A stretch of DNA of 64,000 nucleotides from Prionace glauca. Lineage: Eukaryota > Chordata > Chondrichthyes > Carcharhiniformes > Carcharhinidae. Location of the stretch: positions 62,502,515 to 62,566,514 of the forward strand of contig CM075760.1 of NCBI GenBank assembly GCA_037974335.1, read 5' to 3'. A program made the position numbers and the translations under genes. The notes below the pieces were generated by a model. The model was not told the origin of the DNA. It was given only the letters and a program-made list of their open reading frames with translations, and ran no database searches. Of the stretch, positions 45,966-56,945 are shown in pieces. How positions within the stretch are numbered: the stretch's first letter is position 1; each line of letters starts with the position of its first letter.

Positions 45966-46058
45966 GAGATATTAACAAAGCAAGATTGTGAACGACTCAT
46001 TTAAAGCGGTGACATTCTGGAGAAATGGAATACTCCCAATAAAGTTTTAGAATAATGG

Positions 46059-46131
46059 CGCCCAACGTGGGGCTCGAACCCACGACCCTGAGATTAAGAG
46101 TCTCATGCTCTACCGACTGAGCTAGTCGGGC
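46059..46131 (-). tRNA. tRNA-Lys(CTT)
   Basis: 73 bases: acceptor GCCCGAC/GTTGGGC with one G-T and otherwise paired, A-box TAGCTCAGTCGGTAGAGC, anticodon loop CTCTTAA (CTT), B box GGGTTCGAGCCCC, discriminator G. It stands alone among the V genes, away from the main tRNA region. Confidence 0.95.
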
Positions 46132-46635
46132 ACATTGCATCGACGATACTTCAAGTCCTAAAATAGGCAGACAGCAAATGTGCATTTCCAAATGGCATCT
46201 CGTTATTCTGATTTCAAAGTGTAAAATGTACTTGATCTACAAAATCGCTAATGCATTCCTGTCAATCATCACTAACATCATTCACATCTTCCGCTTCTTT
46301 GCCGCAGCTCCTTCTAAGCATAACAGACTCCTCTTAGATCTTTCATCTTAATTATTTTTATCGGAAACATTTTGACATGACCTTCTGAACTAATGTGAAT
46401 CAGGTTTGTGTTGGAAAAACCAGCTTATTCACATCGGTGAGCTGAGTCACTTTGGCAAACACAGAGAGTGGGAGAGGCCTCAGGAGAAACAAGCCCGCCT
46501 CAAAGAGCAAACCAGTTGGAAATTTGGCAGAGGCCGAATCACCACAGATACTAGAACCTGAAATTATAAGATCATCCAGCCACACTGACTCATTCACATC
46601 ACCATAACCATTGCCTTGACCGCACTGATTAGAAT
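46132..46635. other. Intergenic, no gene recognised
   Basis: No recognised repeat or gene. Confidence 0.35.
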
Positions 46636-46639
46636 ATGG

Positions 46640-47045
46640 GAAATAAGGTCATAAGTGGGCCAATTGGCCCCTCGAGCATTCTCAGCTGCTCAATAAGAAT
46701 ATCCTCAACTTTTACACTGTTCTGTTTACTTTTCTGTAGCATCTTAATCTGGTGAATATACAAATAAGGTGAATATCCCTGGAAGATGATGGTTTAAATC
46801 TGAAACGTTAACTATGTTTTTCTCCAGACTTGTTGAGTTGATCCAGCATTTCCTGTTTTTATTTCAGGTTTCCAATATCACACTGTTATTCTTTTATTAT
46901 CTGATGAATAAATAACAACATTTGTTCATCTGGGACTATGGTGACTTTATTTGCCCTGATCTTATTAAATGCTGGAGCAGGCTGAATGGGATTTATGATT
47001 TTGTCTTACTCCATTTATTCTGTTTCCTGGCGGCACCAGATATGA
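46640..47045. other. LINE 3'-end scraps
   Basis: 46640-46715 (gtcataagtgggccaattgg, reverse) and 46955-47040 (gatcttattaaatgctggag, forward) are short CR1-like tails. No gene seen. Confidence 0.5.
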
Positions 47046-47061
47046 CGCCAATTGCTTCCTC

Positions 47062-47150
47062 TGGCAGCGCTGATGACAAGTTTATGTCACTAAATTCAGC
47101 ATGGCAAATAACTGTGGGAGAGTGTGTTCGAATCACACCACTGCCAAATG
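47062..47150 (+). pseudogene. tRNA-Leu-like relic
   Basis: A T arm and acceptor end of Leu type survive (gtgtgttcgaatcacaccac, then tgcca), with 'ggcagcgctgatgac' at the 5' side. The anticodon arm is unrecognisable. Weak call. Confidence 0.35.
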
Positions 47151-47474
47151 TTAATTTGTTTTAAAGGTCATGGAATACATTTCGTTGTTCAAATAAACAA
47201 AAGAAAAATGCAATTGAATGTATCATTGCTCATTTTAACAGGAAGAAGCAGCAGAGGCAATGTGGATACAGATTGATGTGGAGAAGAGACAGGTTTGTGG
47301 AACTAGTTTAATTTCTCCTCCAGGAGGCAGAATTTGCTTCCAGTCGGGCTATCGCCGTGTATCCATAACATACTGATTATCATGCCCATCTCCAAACGCT
47401 TTGAATTTCTAAGCCATTCGGATTTCAGAATTTGCCACCAACATTAACTGACCTTTGGAGAATTTGCTGCATCA

Positions 47475-47735
47475 TCTGATTCTAAACTTAGGAATCACTC
47501 GGCAAAAATTCTCGAGAAGGAAGAGCGACATCTAGTTTCTTCTTGAAAACACACAACGTTTTGGCCTCAACTACTTTCCTGTGGTAGTGAATTCCATGAT
47601 TTCGCTACTCTCTGGGTGAAGAAATCTCTGCTCACCTCAGTCCCAAAAGGTTTAAACCTAACCTTCAAACTGCCACTCTTAGTTCTGAACTCCCCCATTA
47701 TCGGGAAAATTCTTTCTGGATCTATTCTGTCTAAT
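47475..47735 (-). mobile_element. CR1-like LINE 3' fragment, minus
   Basis: On minus: 'DRIDPERIFPIMGEFRTKSG', 'GTEVSRDFFTQRVAKSWNSL', an older subfamily than the young copies. It abuts a plus-strand piece of the same type head to head, as after an inversion during or after insertion. Confidence 0.75.
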
Positions 47736-48515
47736 CCTCGAGAGGGAGCACAGCGAAGATTTAACAGGCTGATTTCTGGGATGATAGATTTGTCATATGA
47801 AGAGTGACTAAATCGGTTAGGATTGTATTCACCGGAGTTTCGAAGGCTGAGAGGGGATATGATAAAGTCTTTTAAAATCCTAACAGAGTTAAGCAGTGAA
47901 GATTCAGAAAGAATGTTCCGAGTGATGGAGGAGTCCAGAACTTGGCATGGTAGCAAAGTAGTTAGCACTCTCTGTGTGGAGTTAGCACATTCTCCTCGTG
48001 TCTCCGGGTGCTCCGGTTTTCTCCCACAGTCCAAAGATGTGTGGGTTAGGTTGATTGGCCGTGCTAAAAAATTGCCCTTAGCGTCCTGAGATGCGTAGTT
48101 TGAGGGATTAGTGGGTAAATATTGGGGATATGGGGGTAGGGCCTGGGTGGGATTGTAGTCGGTGCAGACTCGATGGGCCGAATGGCCTTTTTCTGAAGTG
48201 TAAGGTTTTTATGATTCTAACTAGGGGTCATAGTTTGAAGAAAGAGGGGTTAGCCTATTAGAACTCAAATGGGAAGAAATTTCTTCAGCTGAAGGGTGGT
48301 GAACGTATAGAATTCACTATCACTATTTGAGACTAAAACGTTTTCCGATTTCAAGAAGAAAATAGATATAGCTCTTGGGACTGAAGGGATCAAAGCATAT
48401 GAGAGGAAAGAGGAATCAGGATATTAAATTTGATGATCAACCATGTTCAAATGAATGGCGGGGCAGGCTCTATGGGCTGAATGGCGTATTCCTTCTTCTA
48501 TGTGTCTATGTAATC
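47733..48515 (+). mobile_element. CR1-like LINE 3' part split by a V-SINE
   Basis: 47733-47944 gives 'EGAQRRFNRLISGMIDLSYE' and 'YSPEFRRLRGDMIKSFKILT'. After the V-SINE, the LINE resumes at 48222 (ctaggggtcatagtttgaag) and runs to the tail (atggcggggcaggctctatg ... ttcttctatgtgtctatg). Confidence 0.8.
47945..48220 (+). mobile_element. V-SINE inserted in a LINE
   Basis: Shortened head (ggcatggtagcaaagtag), V domain with a gap (ctcctcgtgtctccgggtgc), full tail (cgatgggccgaatggccttt ... tttttatgattct). The LINE sequence 'aact' is present on both sides, fitting a short target-site duplication. Confidence 0.8.
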
Positions 48516-48629
48516 CTCCTGGAATTTTATTAGTTTTTGTGAGATTTCGTCTCACTGTTTTGAACTCTTTAAATAGAATTCTAACTCATTCATTCTCTAC
48601 TGAAATGACAAAACTAACATCCCAAGAAA
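48516..48629. other. Short spacer
   Basis: AT-rich sequence between two LINE pieces; nothing recognised. Confidence 0.3.
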
Positions 48630-48890
48630 CAGCCTGGTAAACCTTTTCTGCAATCCCTCTGAAGCAAGGACATCCTTTCTCGGATGAGGACGTCAAAGCT
48701 ACACACAATACTCCAGGTGTGGCCCCAACAATGCCCGATAGAATTGCAGCAAAACATCTGTATTCCTGTACTCAAACCCTCTTGCTATGAAGGTTAGCAA
48801 ATCATTTTTCTTCTTTACTGTCTGCTGTAACTGCACATTTACTTTCAGCGACTCACGTACGAGGACATCAGGTTCTGGCTGAGCATCCAT
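48630..48890 (-). mobile_element. CR1-like LINE fragment, minus
   Basis: On minus: 'LVRESLKVNVQLQQTVKKK', 'LLTFIARGFEYRNTDVLLQF', 'ALLGPHLEYCV', a RT C-terminal part of an older CR1 subfamily. Confidence 0.75.
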
Positions 48891-48934
48891 CTCTCACATG
48901 CTCTATCACTTTGGGCGGATAAGAAACTTCAAGC

Positions 48935-49085
48935 CCAAATTTTGAAATCAAAGTTTAGTAAAACTACCAAGATCACTGAAGTGATGATTAATAAAGTCCT
49001 GATCTCCGACACCGCTGTGTATTTCAGTGTCATGAGTCCCCACACTGCTGCAGAGATGTCGCGGATCCCAGTCAAAATTCCACAG
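48935..49085 (+). pseudogene. T-cell receptor V relic
   Basis: The end of a V exon is readable: 'TKITEVMINKVLISDTAVYF' followed by SVMSP, with Ser where the second V-domain Cys should be. A CACACTG heptamer-like sequence follows at 49041, and a 'tcaaaattc' nonamer-like sequence lies about 24 bases on. Framework 1 and 2 and the leader are missing; LINE sequence adjoins on the left. A dead V gene, judged by the last 30 codons only. Confidence 0.55.
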
Positions 49086-49089
49086 CGAC

Positions 49090-49580
49090 AACTCCAGAGA
49101 CTAAGCAGCAGAGGGCGCTCTCACACCGGTGAAGAGCAGCAATAATTCACTGAGCGGTGCGAGAGCCAGAGGGATCTTTCTCAACCTCCAAATAATACAA
49201 AACACAACAATAGATTGTGAGGTTCACTCATAGAACTATATTACTTTATGATTTCAATTTGCAACACATTAAAAATAGACTCCACAAGTACATCTGTAGA
49301 ACCTTAATTGTTTACATGTTAATTGTCCTTGTTCCTTTCAATTTATTTTTCCACTCAGTCCCTTCCTGCCTCCAGTTTCCAGTTTTCACCTGTAATTGCT
49401 TTACCTTTTTTCCAATATTTCGTTCAACGATTCAGAACCTAATTTTCTGCTCGACATCTTAAATAAGTCCGGCAAAATTCCACTGAGCCACAAAAGGAAA
49501 CTCTCAGGCGAGGCCAATGAATAACAAAGATTCTCTCCCTTTCTGTCCGCTGCCATTGGAACATTTCTTCGAATAGGCAC
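49090..49580. other. Intergenic, no gene recognised
   Basis: AT-rich; nothing recognised. Confidence 0.35.
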
Positions 49581-49582
49581 CA

Positions 49583-49823
49583 TTGGGTGGCACTTTGCCT
49601 CACAGCGCCGGGGCCTCTGGTCACTGCCTATGTGGAGTTTGCACTTTCTCGTCTGGGTTCTCCTGTTTCCCCTCACAGTCCAAAGTTAGGTTGATTGGCC
49701 ATATTAAATTGCCCTTTAGTGTTAGGGAAACTAGTAGGGACTACGGGGACTGGGCCTCGGTGTGATTGCGAAGGATGCAGACTTAATGGGCCCAAAAGCC
49801 TCCTTCTGCACTGTTTGCAATGG
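49583..49823 (+). mobile_element. V-SINE, internally deleted
   Basis: Head (gggtggcactttgcctcaca), V domain (tatgtggagtttgcactttc), tail (agcctccttctgcactgttt). More diverged than the 36.99-kb copy. Confidence 0.75.
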
Positions 49824-49829
49824 TAAATT

Positions 49830-50860
49830 AAATACTTGAACCCAATTTGCTTCAATGTTTTGAAGAAGATAAAGTGGTCAATAATCATTACAAAAACACC
49901 CGCATTGTAGCAGGATTGGAGCCTGATATTGATCAGAGGCCAGAGCGAGTGAGAGAAGGTGTGTCTGATGTGGAAAAGGATATGAAAATGTGAATGAAAT
50001 CCCATTGTGAGAGCTGTTTTCTGAATTATTACACTGTAATCATTTCAGCACCATATTCATTTCTTTTATGAATGGAAGTGACACCGAAAAGATTTTCCTA
50101 GCCGGCTGGTATTGAATTGTAGGTAATGAGGACAAGCTTTACATATCCTCAGGAGACTGTTTATCTGCTGTCTGAACTTTGCTCTCGTGTTTTGAACACA
50201 CGATTGTCGAGTTACTAGAAGTGCTGACATTATTATCTCTTAAACAAATCCCAAACTCCGAGGGTCATGGCTCATTGAATACACGATAACTAATCCGATT
50301 GAAGTTAGTAATTTTAAACAGAGGTGCCATTGAGAGACGTTACATTAGTGGAAATGTGAAAACTTCAAGATTGTTCGACGGAACGTACAGTGACAGCCAG
50401 TACTTTTGTCCAAAGTGGCAGGTATACTTTTTAAGCATATCATCACAAACACATATCCCTTCCTTTGAACTATGTTGGGAAGGATTCCATAACTGATTAT
50501 CAGACCGGCTGAAGGGCGGTAGAACCGCTCCTTCCTTCACCAACAAATGCTCGCTTTACTCTTGAATTGGGAGTTTCTCTTCGAACGGCAGGGACGTTGA
50601 CAATGTGGAGAGTCAATCAACCACTCCGACATAAAATGCAATAAGTGTTCAATAATTGTCTCAGTGCTGCCTGAGGGGAATCTCGCAGTCATGGCTGAGC
50701 CGATGGTAAAGCTTAAACGGACTTATCCTGAATGAACCAAATCCTGGAGCAAGCCTGAGTTTGACGGTCACAATAATCAGTATCGGGTTTAACTGTCACC
50801 ATCTGCTGTGTAAAACGGAAATATTCCTTCCATAAAGCACTGACTGTTCCCCAGCTCTGA
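49830..50860. other. Intergenic, no gene recognised
   Basis: No repeat family or exon recognised before the V gene D promoter. Confidence 0.35.
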
Positions 50861-50866
50861 GTGTTT

Positions 50867-50914
50867 CCAATCATTGGCAGCCAGCTCACCAGCCTGCCTA
50901 TTCTCAATGTCACT
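50867..50914 (+). promoter_or_regulatory. CCAAT and decamer-like site of V gene D
   Basis: CCAAT at 50867-50871, and 'caatgtcact' at 50905-50914, whose reverse complement agtgacattg matches AGTGAYRTCA at 8 of 10, some 120-160 bases before the leader ATG. Confidence 0.4.
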
Positions 50915-51031
50915 GGGAACATCAGGAAGTGAAGTGAAAACATCCTGAGACTCACAGCAGATTACTGAGGGCGGGGTTTAGAACATGTCTTCAAAATCCC
51001 CAACTCCTCTTCTACAGAGCAGACAGAGACA

Positions 51032-51494
51032 ATGCGGCTGCTCAGCATCTGGGTTGTGTGGGCAATATTTCTGACAGGTAAATGTGGACCAAACACATTT
51101 CAACTTTGTTTTTTACATTTTTGAAACATGGTGTAAAACAAAATTTTCAACAGTCGCCGGTCAGATCTTTTTATATTTGTTTTTCAGATCTGATTTATGG
51201 AGATTCTGTCACTCAGTCGCCTTCCTCAGATGTTAGGACAGAAGGAGAAGCGATGACTTTAAATTGTAAATATGATACTGAACAGAGCTACTACTATCTA
51301 TACTGGTACCGACAACACCCAGACTCACAGCCTGAATTTATATTGAGGAAACACTCGGTCAGTGGTGAAGATAAAGCCGATTTTGCCAAAAGCCGTTTCT
51401 CTGTTGAGCTCCAGACTGAGAATAAATTCACCAGTTTAACTGTCCGGGGTCTGAAGCTGGCTGACGCCGCCGTGTATTACTGCGCTTTCAGACT
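51032..51494 (+). CDS. T-cell receptor V gene D (alpha/delta-type)
   Basis: Leader exon 51032-51077 (MRLLSIWVVWAIFLT plus one base, gtaaat donor); short 110-base intron; V exon 51188-51494 after a tttcag acceptor, phase 1. Marks: 'GDSVTQSPSS', first Cys in 'EAMTLNC', 'LYWYRQHPDSQPEF', 'RFSVELQTENKFTSLTVRG', 'ADAAVYYCAF'. A consensus-like 23-bp RSS follows. All V hallmarks are present and the frame is open. The region starting 127 bases after its RSS nonamer is block copy B. Germline CDR3 start (CAFR) is like gene E, so D and E may be related subgroups. Confidence 0.93.
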
Positions 51495-51533
51495 CACAGT
51501 GACAGAAAACAAGCTCAGCTCTGTACAAAAACT
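51495..51533 (+). other. 23-bp RSS of V gene D
   Basis: Heptamer CACAGTG (51495-51501), 23-base spacer, nonamer ACAAAAACT (51525-51533). Close to consensus. Confidence 0.96.
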
Positions 51534-53071
51534 GTTCTTTTTACTGCAGAATGCAGCTGCTATCTGTTGTCGCTTGTGTAGAATCGCGGTCGGTGTAGCC
51601 ACAATGCACAGAGAAAGGAAACCAAACCAACTTCGAATGAAACTGTTCCCAGGAGCAGCGACACAAACAAACTGCCAATTTCAATCCGACAAACAAATCA
51701 GCTCAGAGTCATATTTGAAGATACCGGTTCTAATCCCGGCCTTTAATAACTTGTTCTCTGTCCTCAGGATGTTCATGCCTCACTTCCGTCTGTGTCTCTG
51801 GTTCTGTGAGACCACTTGGTGGCGACCTGGTGCTGACATGGAAAGAAAAGGCTACAGTCATATCTTGATAGGGGAACGGCCGCACTTTCAGAGACTGGGG
51901 GAGGTGGAGGAGGTGGTCGGGGAAAGTAATCCTGATCTGTATATTATCATCGGAAAAATTTGCATTGTTAGTGCTGACAGAAACCACAGCAGCCTCCAGG
52001 AAACATTCTGAAGCTCAGTGGGCACGGGGGCAAATCTACTTGGGGTTGATTTAAAGATCACAGTCACCGCTTTGCGAAATCTGTTCAACGCGTATAAGTT
52101 TTCTCTTATTCGGCAACACACTCTGTTTAAATAATCTGTGTGAGCAGGCCGCGGTCAAAAGCTCCAGAAAACTGCGAGGGGATACGGAGAGAGGGTTGTT
52201 CAATATTACAGTCACGGAAAACACATCGAAAGGAAAAAAAGTACATTGAAGTAATGAAATTTATGAAGATTGCTGTCAGTATAACTGTACACTCGAGTTA
52301 ACTAATACCATTCCGCAAATGTTCTTGACGTTGTTTTAGTTTTGAGGCTGCTGGTGACTCAGACTTACGAGGCGGAACTTTTGATTTTGTTTAGCAATGT
52401 GAGTGCTGTTTGGAACACCCAGTGTGGGATTTTCGTCCTGAATCTGTTACTTCTCTGCTGGCTGTGTAGCTCAGAAATGCAGTATCAGAGAAAACATCTC
52501 CGTGATATTTCAAGGGACCGTTTTGTACCTTTTGTGAAAATCAGCAGAGATCTTGTCTTCTACGTTTGGAGACATTTTTCAGCCCTCAGAAAAGGAGAGA
52601 ATCTGGAGAATGTATCCACAAGATAGATCGCATCAGACCCGAACAGAGGAGTTAAATGTGAGGCTCACTTCAACTAAGCAATTAGATGTAAACCTTTAAC
52701 GTTTATTTGATAAACCAACCTTTTTAGCATACACTAAATTTTGGAGTTTCACCTATTCACTTTCGTAGTATTTACCCGCTCTGTTTGATATGTCTCTATC
52801 ACAGGAAAAATCTTAAATCATCTTCCCAATTGACCCCCGTCTCAAACTCAGTCTGATTAATGACAGTGACTCAAATACTCGGAACAGCTTCATCCACATT
52901 CAACACTTGCATTTCCTTCTTCAAAGCGATTTCTTCCAGGTCAATTGAAGGTAAAAATATCTCATAGCTCAATTAGGATCAACCGAGCTGTGTTTACTCG
53001 CCTCGCTCTGAACAGCAGAGTGTATGGTCAATGTCTCAGTTCCCTGGAATCAACAACTGTGTTGAAGTCAA

Positions 53072-53140
53072 TGACGTCAGGCCAATCAGATCCAGTGATT
53101 TCAGCTCTTCGTGCCATACGTCCTGTAGGAAGTGACATCA
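53072..53140 (+). promoter_or_regulatory. CRE, CCAAT and decamer upstream of V gene B
   Basis: Same as in copy A: tgacgtca (53072-53079), CCAAT just after, and agtgacatca (53131-53140), all unchanged although neighbouring bases differ between the copies. Confidence 0.6.
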
Positions 53141-53232
53141 GACCAGCCTCAGCCAATGGTCTCAGCCTGATCTTGTTCGATATTCTGAGCTTTGGGAGAC
53201 ACAAGAGTCCCTGGAATCCAGGAACAGCAGCA

Positions 53233-54240
53233 ATGCGGCGCTCGGTCCTCACTGTGATCTGGGTGACATTCATTGTCGGTAAGTTTCACTCTTTAAAAAG
53301 GAATGTACCTTCTAGGGGAATAAATTTGAAAAGCAGGGCGCTCCGGTTCATCAGACATCGGGCCTGCCTTAGAGCATTTGAGTCTTTGCTCTTGGCTTTT
53401 CCTTACAGGAATATCGGTTGGCAAAACTCACAGCAAGCCTGATACCAGAATTGGGAGATGGCAACAACAGAATGCAATCTAAACATTAATTTATCTTCTG
53501 GCAGAAGATTAAAGAGTAACCTGATTGATGTATTTATAATGATGAAGAGGTTCAGTACGGCGGACGGGGAAAGGATGATTCCATTCGGGGAGGATTCCAA
53601 ATCGATATCCCATAAATCTGAGTGAAATGAAAAGATCAACTGGAAATTACAACGAATCTCCTTTCGAGGGAGTTCTGTAGAAAGTGACTCACATTAACAC
53701 AATGAACACTTGAAGAGAGGAGTAAAGACACAGTTGGGATGGGGAAAGATTAGCCGCTGAGGGGGAAAGGGACAGAGGCATTGAGATAGCGGACTCTTCT
53801 GGGGATTCTGAACGGGAACGTAGATCAGTTGGAGCGAGTTTGATATTATTTAATGTCTATTTTTATGTTACACCGACTGTGAATTTTCACCCTCCGTTCA
53901 GCTGAATGTTTTTTATTTCTTTTACCGTTTTTCCAGATCTGAGCAATGGAGATTCTGTTCCTCAGCAGGAATCCTCACTCACACGGACAGAGGGAGAAAG
54001 TGTCACTTTAAGCTGCACCTATACCAACGTTGCATATTATTTATTCTGGTACCGTCAATACCCAGGCAGACAGCCCGAGTTTGCGGTCCGGAGACATACG
54101 GACGGCAGTGATGAATGGAAGGCGGATTTCGCTCAGATCCGGTTTTCTGATACAATCGAGAAATCAGAAAAGTTGTACCGATTGACCATCTCGGAGCTGC
54201 TGCTGTCTGACACCGCGGTCTATTACTGTGTACAGAATCT
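53233..54240 (+). CDS. T-cell receptor V gene B (alpha/delta-type)
   Basis: Leader exon 53233-53278, identical to that of gene A; V exon 53937-54240. The framework protein sequence is the same as gene A throughout ('GDSVPQQ', 'ESVTLSC', 'LFWYRQYPGRQPEF', 'SDTAVYYC'). It differs only at CDR1 (TNVAYY instead of TDDADY), CDR2 (VRRHTDG instead of VQRSTDG) and the CDR3 start (VQN instead of AQN). Open frame, canonical splice sites and a good RSS make it very likely functional. As a recent duplicate of A it would pair and recombine in the same way but offer a different germline binding surface. Confidence 0.93.
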
Positions 54241-54279
54241 CACAGTGATGAAAATGAATGAAATCCTCGTACAAAAACT
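54241..54279 (+). other. 23-bp RSS of V gene B
   Basis: Heptamer CACAGTG (54241-54247), 23-base spacer, nonamer ACAAAAACT (54271-54279). The nonamer differs by one base from that of gene A and is nearer consensus. Confidence 0.95.
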
Positions 54280-55112
54280 GCCGCAGGTTTCTGGGTCACA
54301 GCTGCTGTCTGCTGGGTGCCGGTTATAACAGCGGGTCTGACATTGACACGTGAATGTATTCCCGTGAACACAAACCCCTAGAACAATCCACATAAACACC
54401 ATTCAAAACCGTTAACATCGAAGGCAGATTCCTGCTGATTCTTAGATTCGCTGTACGAGGGAAGAATTGGCTGCTGTTTATTTGGGGGGTCACTCGGCAC
54501 TAACATTGAAAATACAAGCGAAGTATCATTCAATAGTGTAAACTGAAACCTGCCAGCTGAGGCAAATTCCAATAACTAACCGTAACTAAACACCTCTCAT
54601 TTAAATTCATTGACAGACTGAGAATTATTACCATGAGGAATACAAAAGGATTGTTCCAGTCATGATTAGGAACTGATAAACAATGATTAATATAATTAAT
54701 TATTTCAAGCGGAAGAATTGTTATGGCCTCATCAGTGGAACAGATGATATGAAAACAGGTTAAATACAGTCACCAGTTTCTGAGTGAAAAACTGCTTCCA
54801 CTTCATTGGTGGTCGGAGAGTTTACTGTTTAATTCAATTAAAGTATTTCTTGTCATTGAGCCCGAGATTTGGACCCAGATCTGCGAAATATTTATGTCAG
54901 TAGAAACAATAAAATTTACCCCATTAAAAAACCATATCCTAACCTGCATCACCATTTCTATCGTCAGCGCTTTGGACCCTATCGCTCTCTTCTCTTTTCT
55001 TTACAGGTGATATCTCCAATTCAGACGCAAAAAGAGGAAACCTCTCTGATACGGACAAGACCTGTGGTGACCAGGAAGTAACGCAGTGTCGTTACACAGA
55101 AATGAGTCTACA

Positions 55113-55184
55113 TTACCTAATCAGGAATCGAACCGGGTTCATAGAAATGAAAGTACTGAATCCTAATCACTAGACCATCAGTGA
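55113..55184 (-). pseudogene. tRNA-Glu pseudogene (block B)
   Basis: Counterpart of the relic at 31669 with a few further changes; TTC is still in the loop but stems are mismatched. Confidence 0.8.
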
Positions 55185-55769
55185 AGATGATGCAAGCGCT
55201 TTAAAAAAGAACTAATTTATCCATGAACCATCTGCCTTCCATTTTTTTACTTCAGATTTTTCATTCACCAAAAACAAGCTTTTCCTTTCATCTGTCATGT
55301 TTAGATGGAACACAAGGGACTGTATCAGCCAATATAAACAGCGTTTCCTGTTCGCTAGAACATGAAATCGACAGTGAGGTGAAACAGTCCCGCAAGCTGC
55401 TCGTGTGACACGTTCAATTCCTAAATCCCACCAACCTCATCACTGTGGCTTCTGTGGAACTTACAAGGCAATACACGGCAGGCATTCATCACGGAGAGCA
55501 ACTGGCACAATCATTTACCAAATGCTATCAAATCGCTTCTCTTCCTGTTTCTGTCGCTGCCTTTCATCCAGCTCCCTCTGACTGTCCAGCTCCCAGGGTC
55601 AATTAGCTGTTTGATAGAAGCACAGACAGTTGGTGAACCCGAGCTTTACCTGGAAAGCAGGGAAAGTGAATATATGACACACGGCATTGAGAGGAGATGG
55701 AGTTTAGAGGTGATAGTGCAAAGAGTCAGAGATATCTCATCTTCCTGATCCAGTTACTGATTACACGAA

Positions 55770-56345
55770 TGTACACTGTGCGAATTATCCACTGTCAAAC
55801 TCTCCTTCCAATCTTGAGCACGCAGTTAAGTTTTGAAGTGTTTGAAGTCTTGTTACAGTTATTCAGGGTTTTGTTGAGACCACATTTGGAATAGTGTGTG
55901 CAGTTTGGATCTCCGCTTTTTAGACAGAATAAAAGAAAAATCTGAGGATGCTGGAAACTGAATCAAAAACAGAAAATGCTGGAAATTCTCAACAGCTTTA
56001 ACGCCCAGGAATAGTTAGCATTGAAAAACTGCAGGGATTCTATGATTCTATGAGTTTGATAGGGTGGAGGCTGAGACATTATTTTCCCTGATCCGGGAAA
56101 ATAAAACACTGAGCACAATCTCAGGATAAGGCGCTGATAATTCAGGACAGCGATGAGGAGAAATTGCTTCACTCAAAGGGTAGTGAATCTTTGAAATTCT
56201 CTGCGCCAGAGGGTTGTAGATGCTCCATCATTGAACACATTTCAGTTTGGGTTTGACAGATTTATGATCTATCGAATAATGAATGGAAGCAGGGATATGG
56301 AATTGAAACAAATGCTCGGTCACAAATTCATGTCTGGATTCTAAT
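55770..56345 (+). mobile_element. LINE fragments of the block B tRNA unit
   Basis: The same two pieces as in block A: 'FEVLLQLFRVLLRPHLE' (55835-55894) and the 3' end 'cagcgatgaggagaaattgc ... atttcagtttgggtttgac' (56145-56345). Confidence 0.65.
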
Positions 56346-56555
56346 TATTAAGTTGAATGGTATAATGGAAGCATGTATACAATGCTGTATGTAAGATGTC
56401 GGTAGTCAATAGTCATTAAATAATGTTGGTGTCAACAGATAACAGTGCAGCCAGTAACATTTGAGAGCTGTTTTTTCATTGATGCCCACGGAATCCATTA
56501 CCAACCCGCAACGGTTCGCTTATGAATGCTGATGGTGAGAAAATAGTACAAGCTC

Positions 56556-56629
56556 CGTCCCTGGGTGGGCTCGAACCACCAACCTTTCAGTTAACAGCCG
56601 AACGCGCTGACCCATTGTGCCACAGAACC
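56556..56629 (-). pseudogene. tRNA-Asn(GTT) pseudogene (block B)
   Basis: Anticodon GTT remains. The 5' acceptor strand is changed (GGTTCTG against CAGGGAC), giving a mismatch, and the D arm has a base change. Probably inactive. Confidence 0.65.
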
Positions 56630-56795
56630 CGAGACAGCAGCTGGTGCAGATATTCTAAACAAGGATGTCAATGACCATAATTCTATTTCTGCAAAATTTT
56701 GTTCCAGAACTGCAGCATGACAGCACCAGTCTGTTTGGAAATGTTGATCATTCTGAACCAGTCTCTTTGGAAATGTTGATCCCGTAACATTGCTG

Positions 56796-56945
56796 TTTTT
56801 GATAAGAGAAGGGATTAAGGGTTATGGGGAGAGGGCGGGAAGGTGGAGCTGAGTCACGACAGATCAGCCATGATCTTATTGAATGGCGGGGCAGGCTCGA
56901 AGGGCCAGATGGCCTACTCCTGCTCCTATTTCTTATGTTCTTATG
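56796..56945 (+). mobile_element. CR1 LINE 3' end, 150 bases, copy-B specific
   Basis: 'tttttgataagagaaggg' to 'cctatttcttatgttctta'. Copy A runs straight through the site (attgctgtagtgtgttgg), so this inserted after the duplication. Confidence 0.88.

Noticed and set aside
27738-52626. Open frame of 83-94 codons kept in both block copies (27741-27992 and 52342-52626)
   Set aside because: Of the base changes between copies within the frame, nearly all alter the amino acid, there is no splice or domain evidence, and the two ends differ. This fits noncoding sequence with a chance frame.
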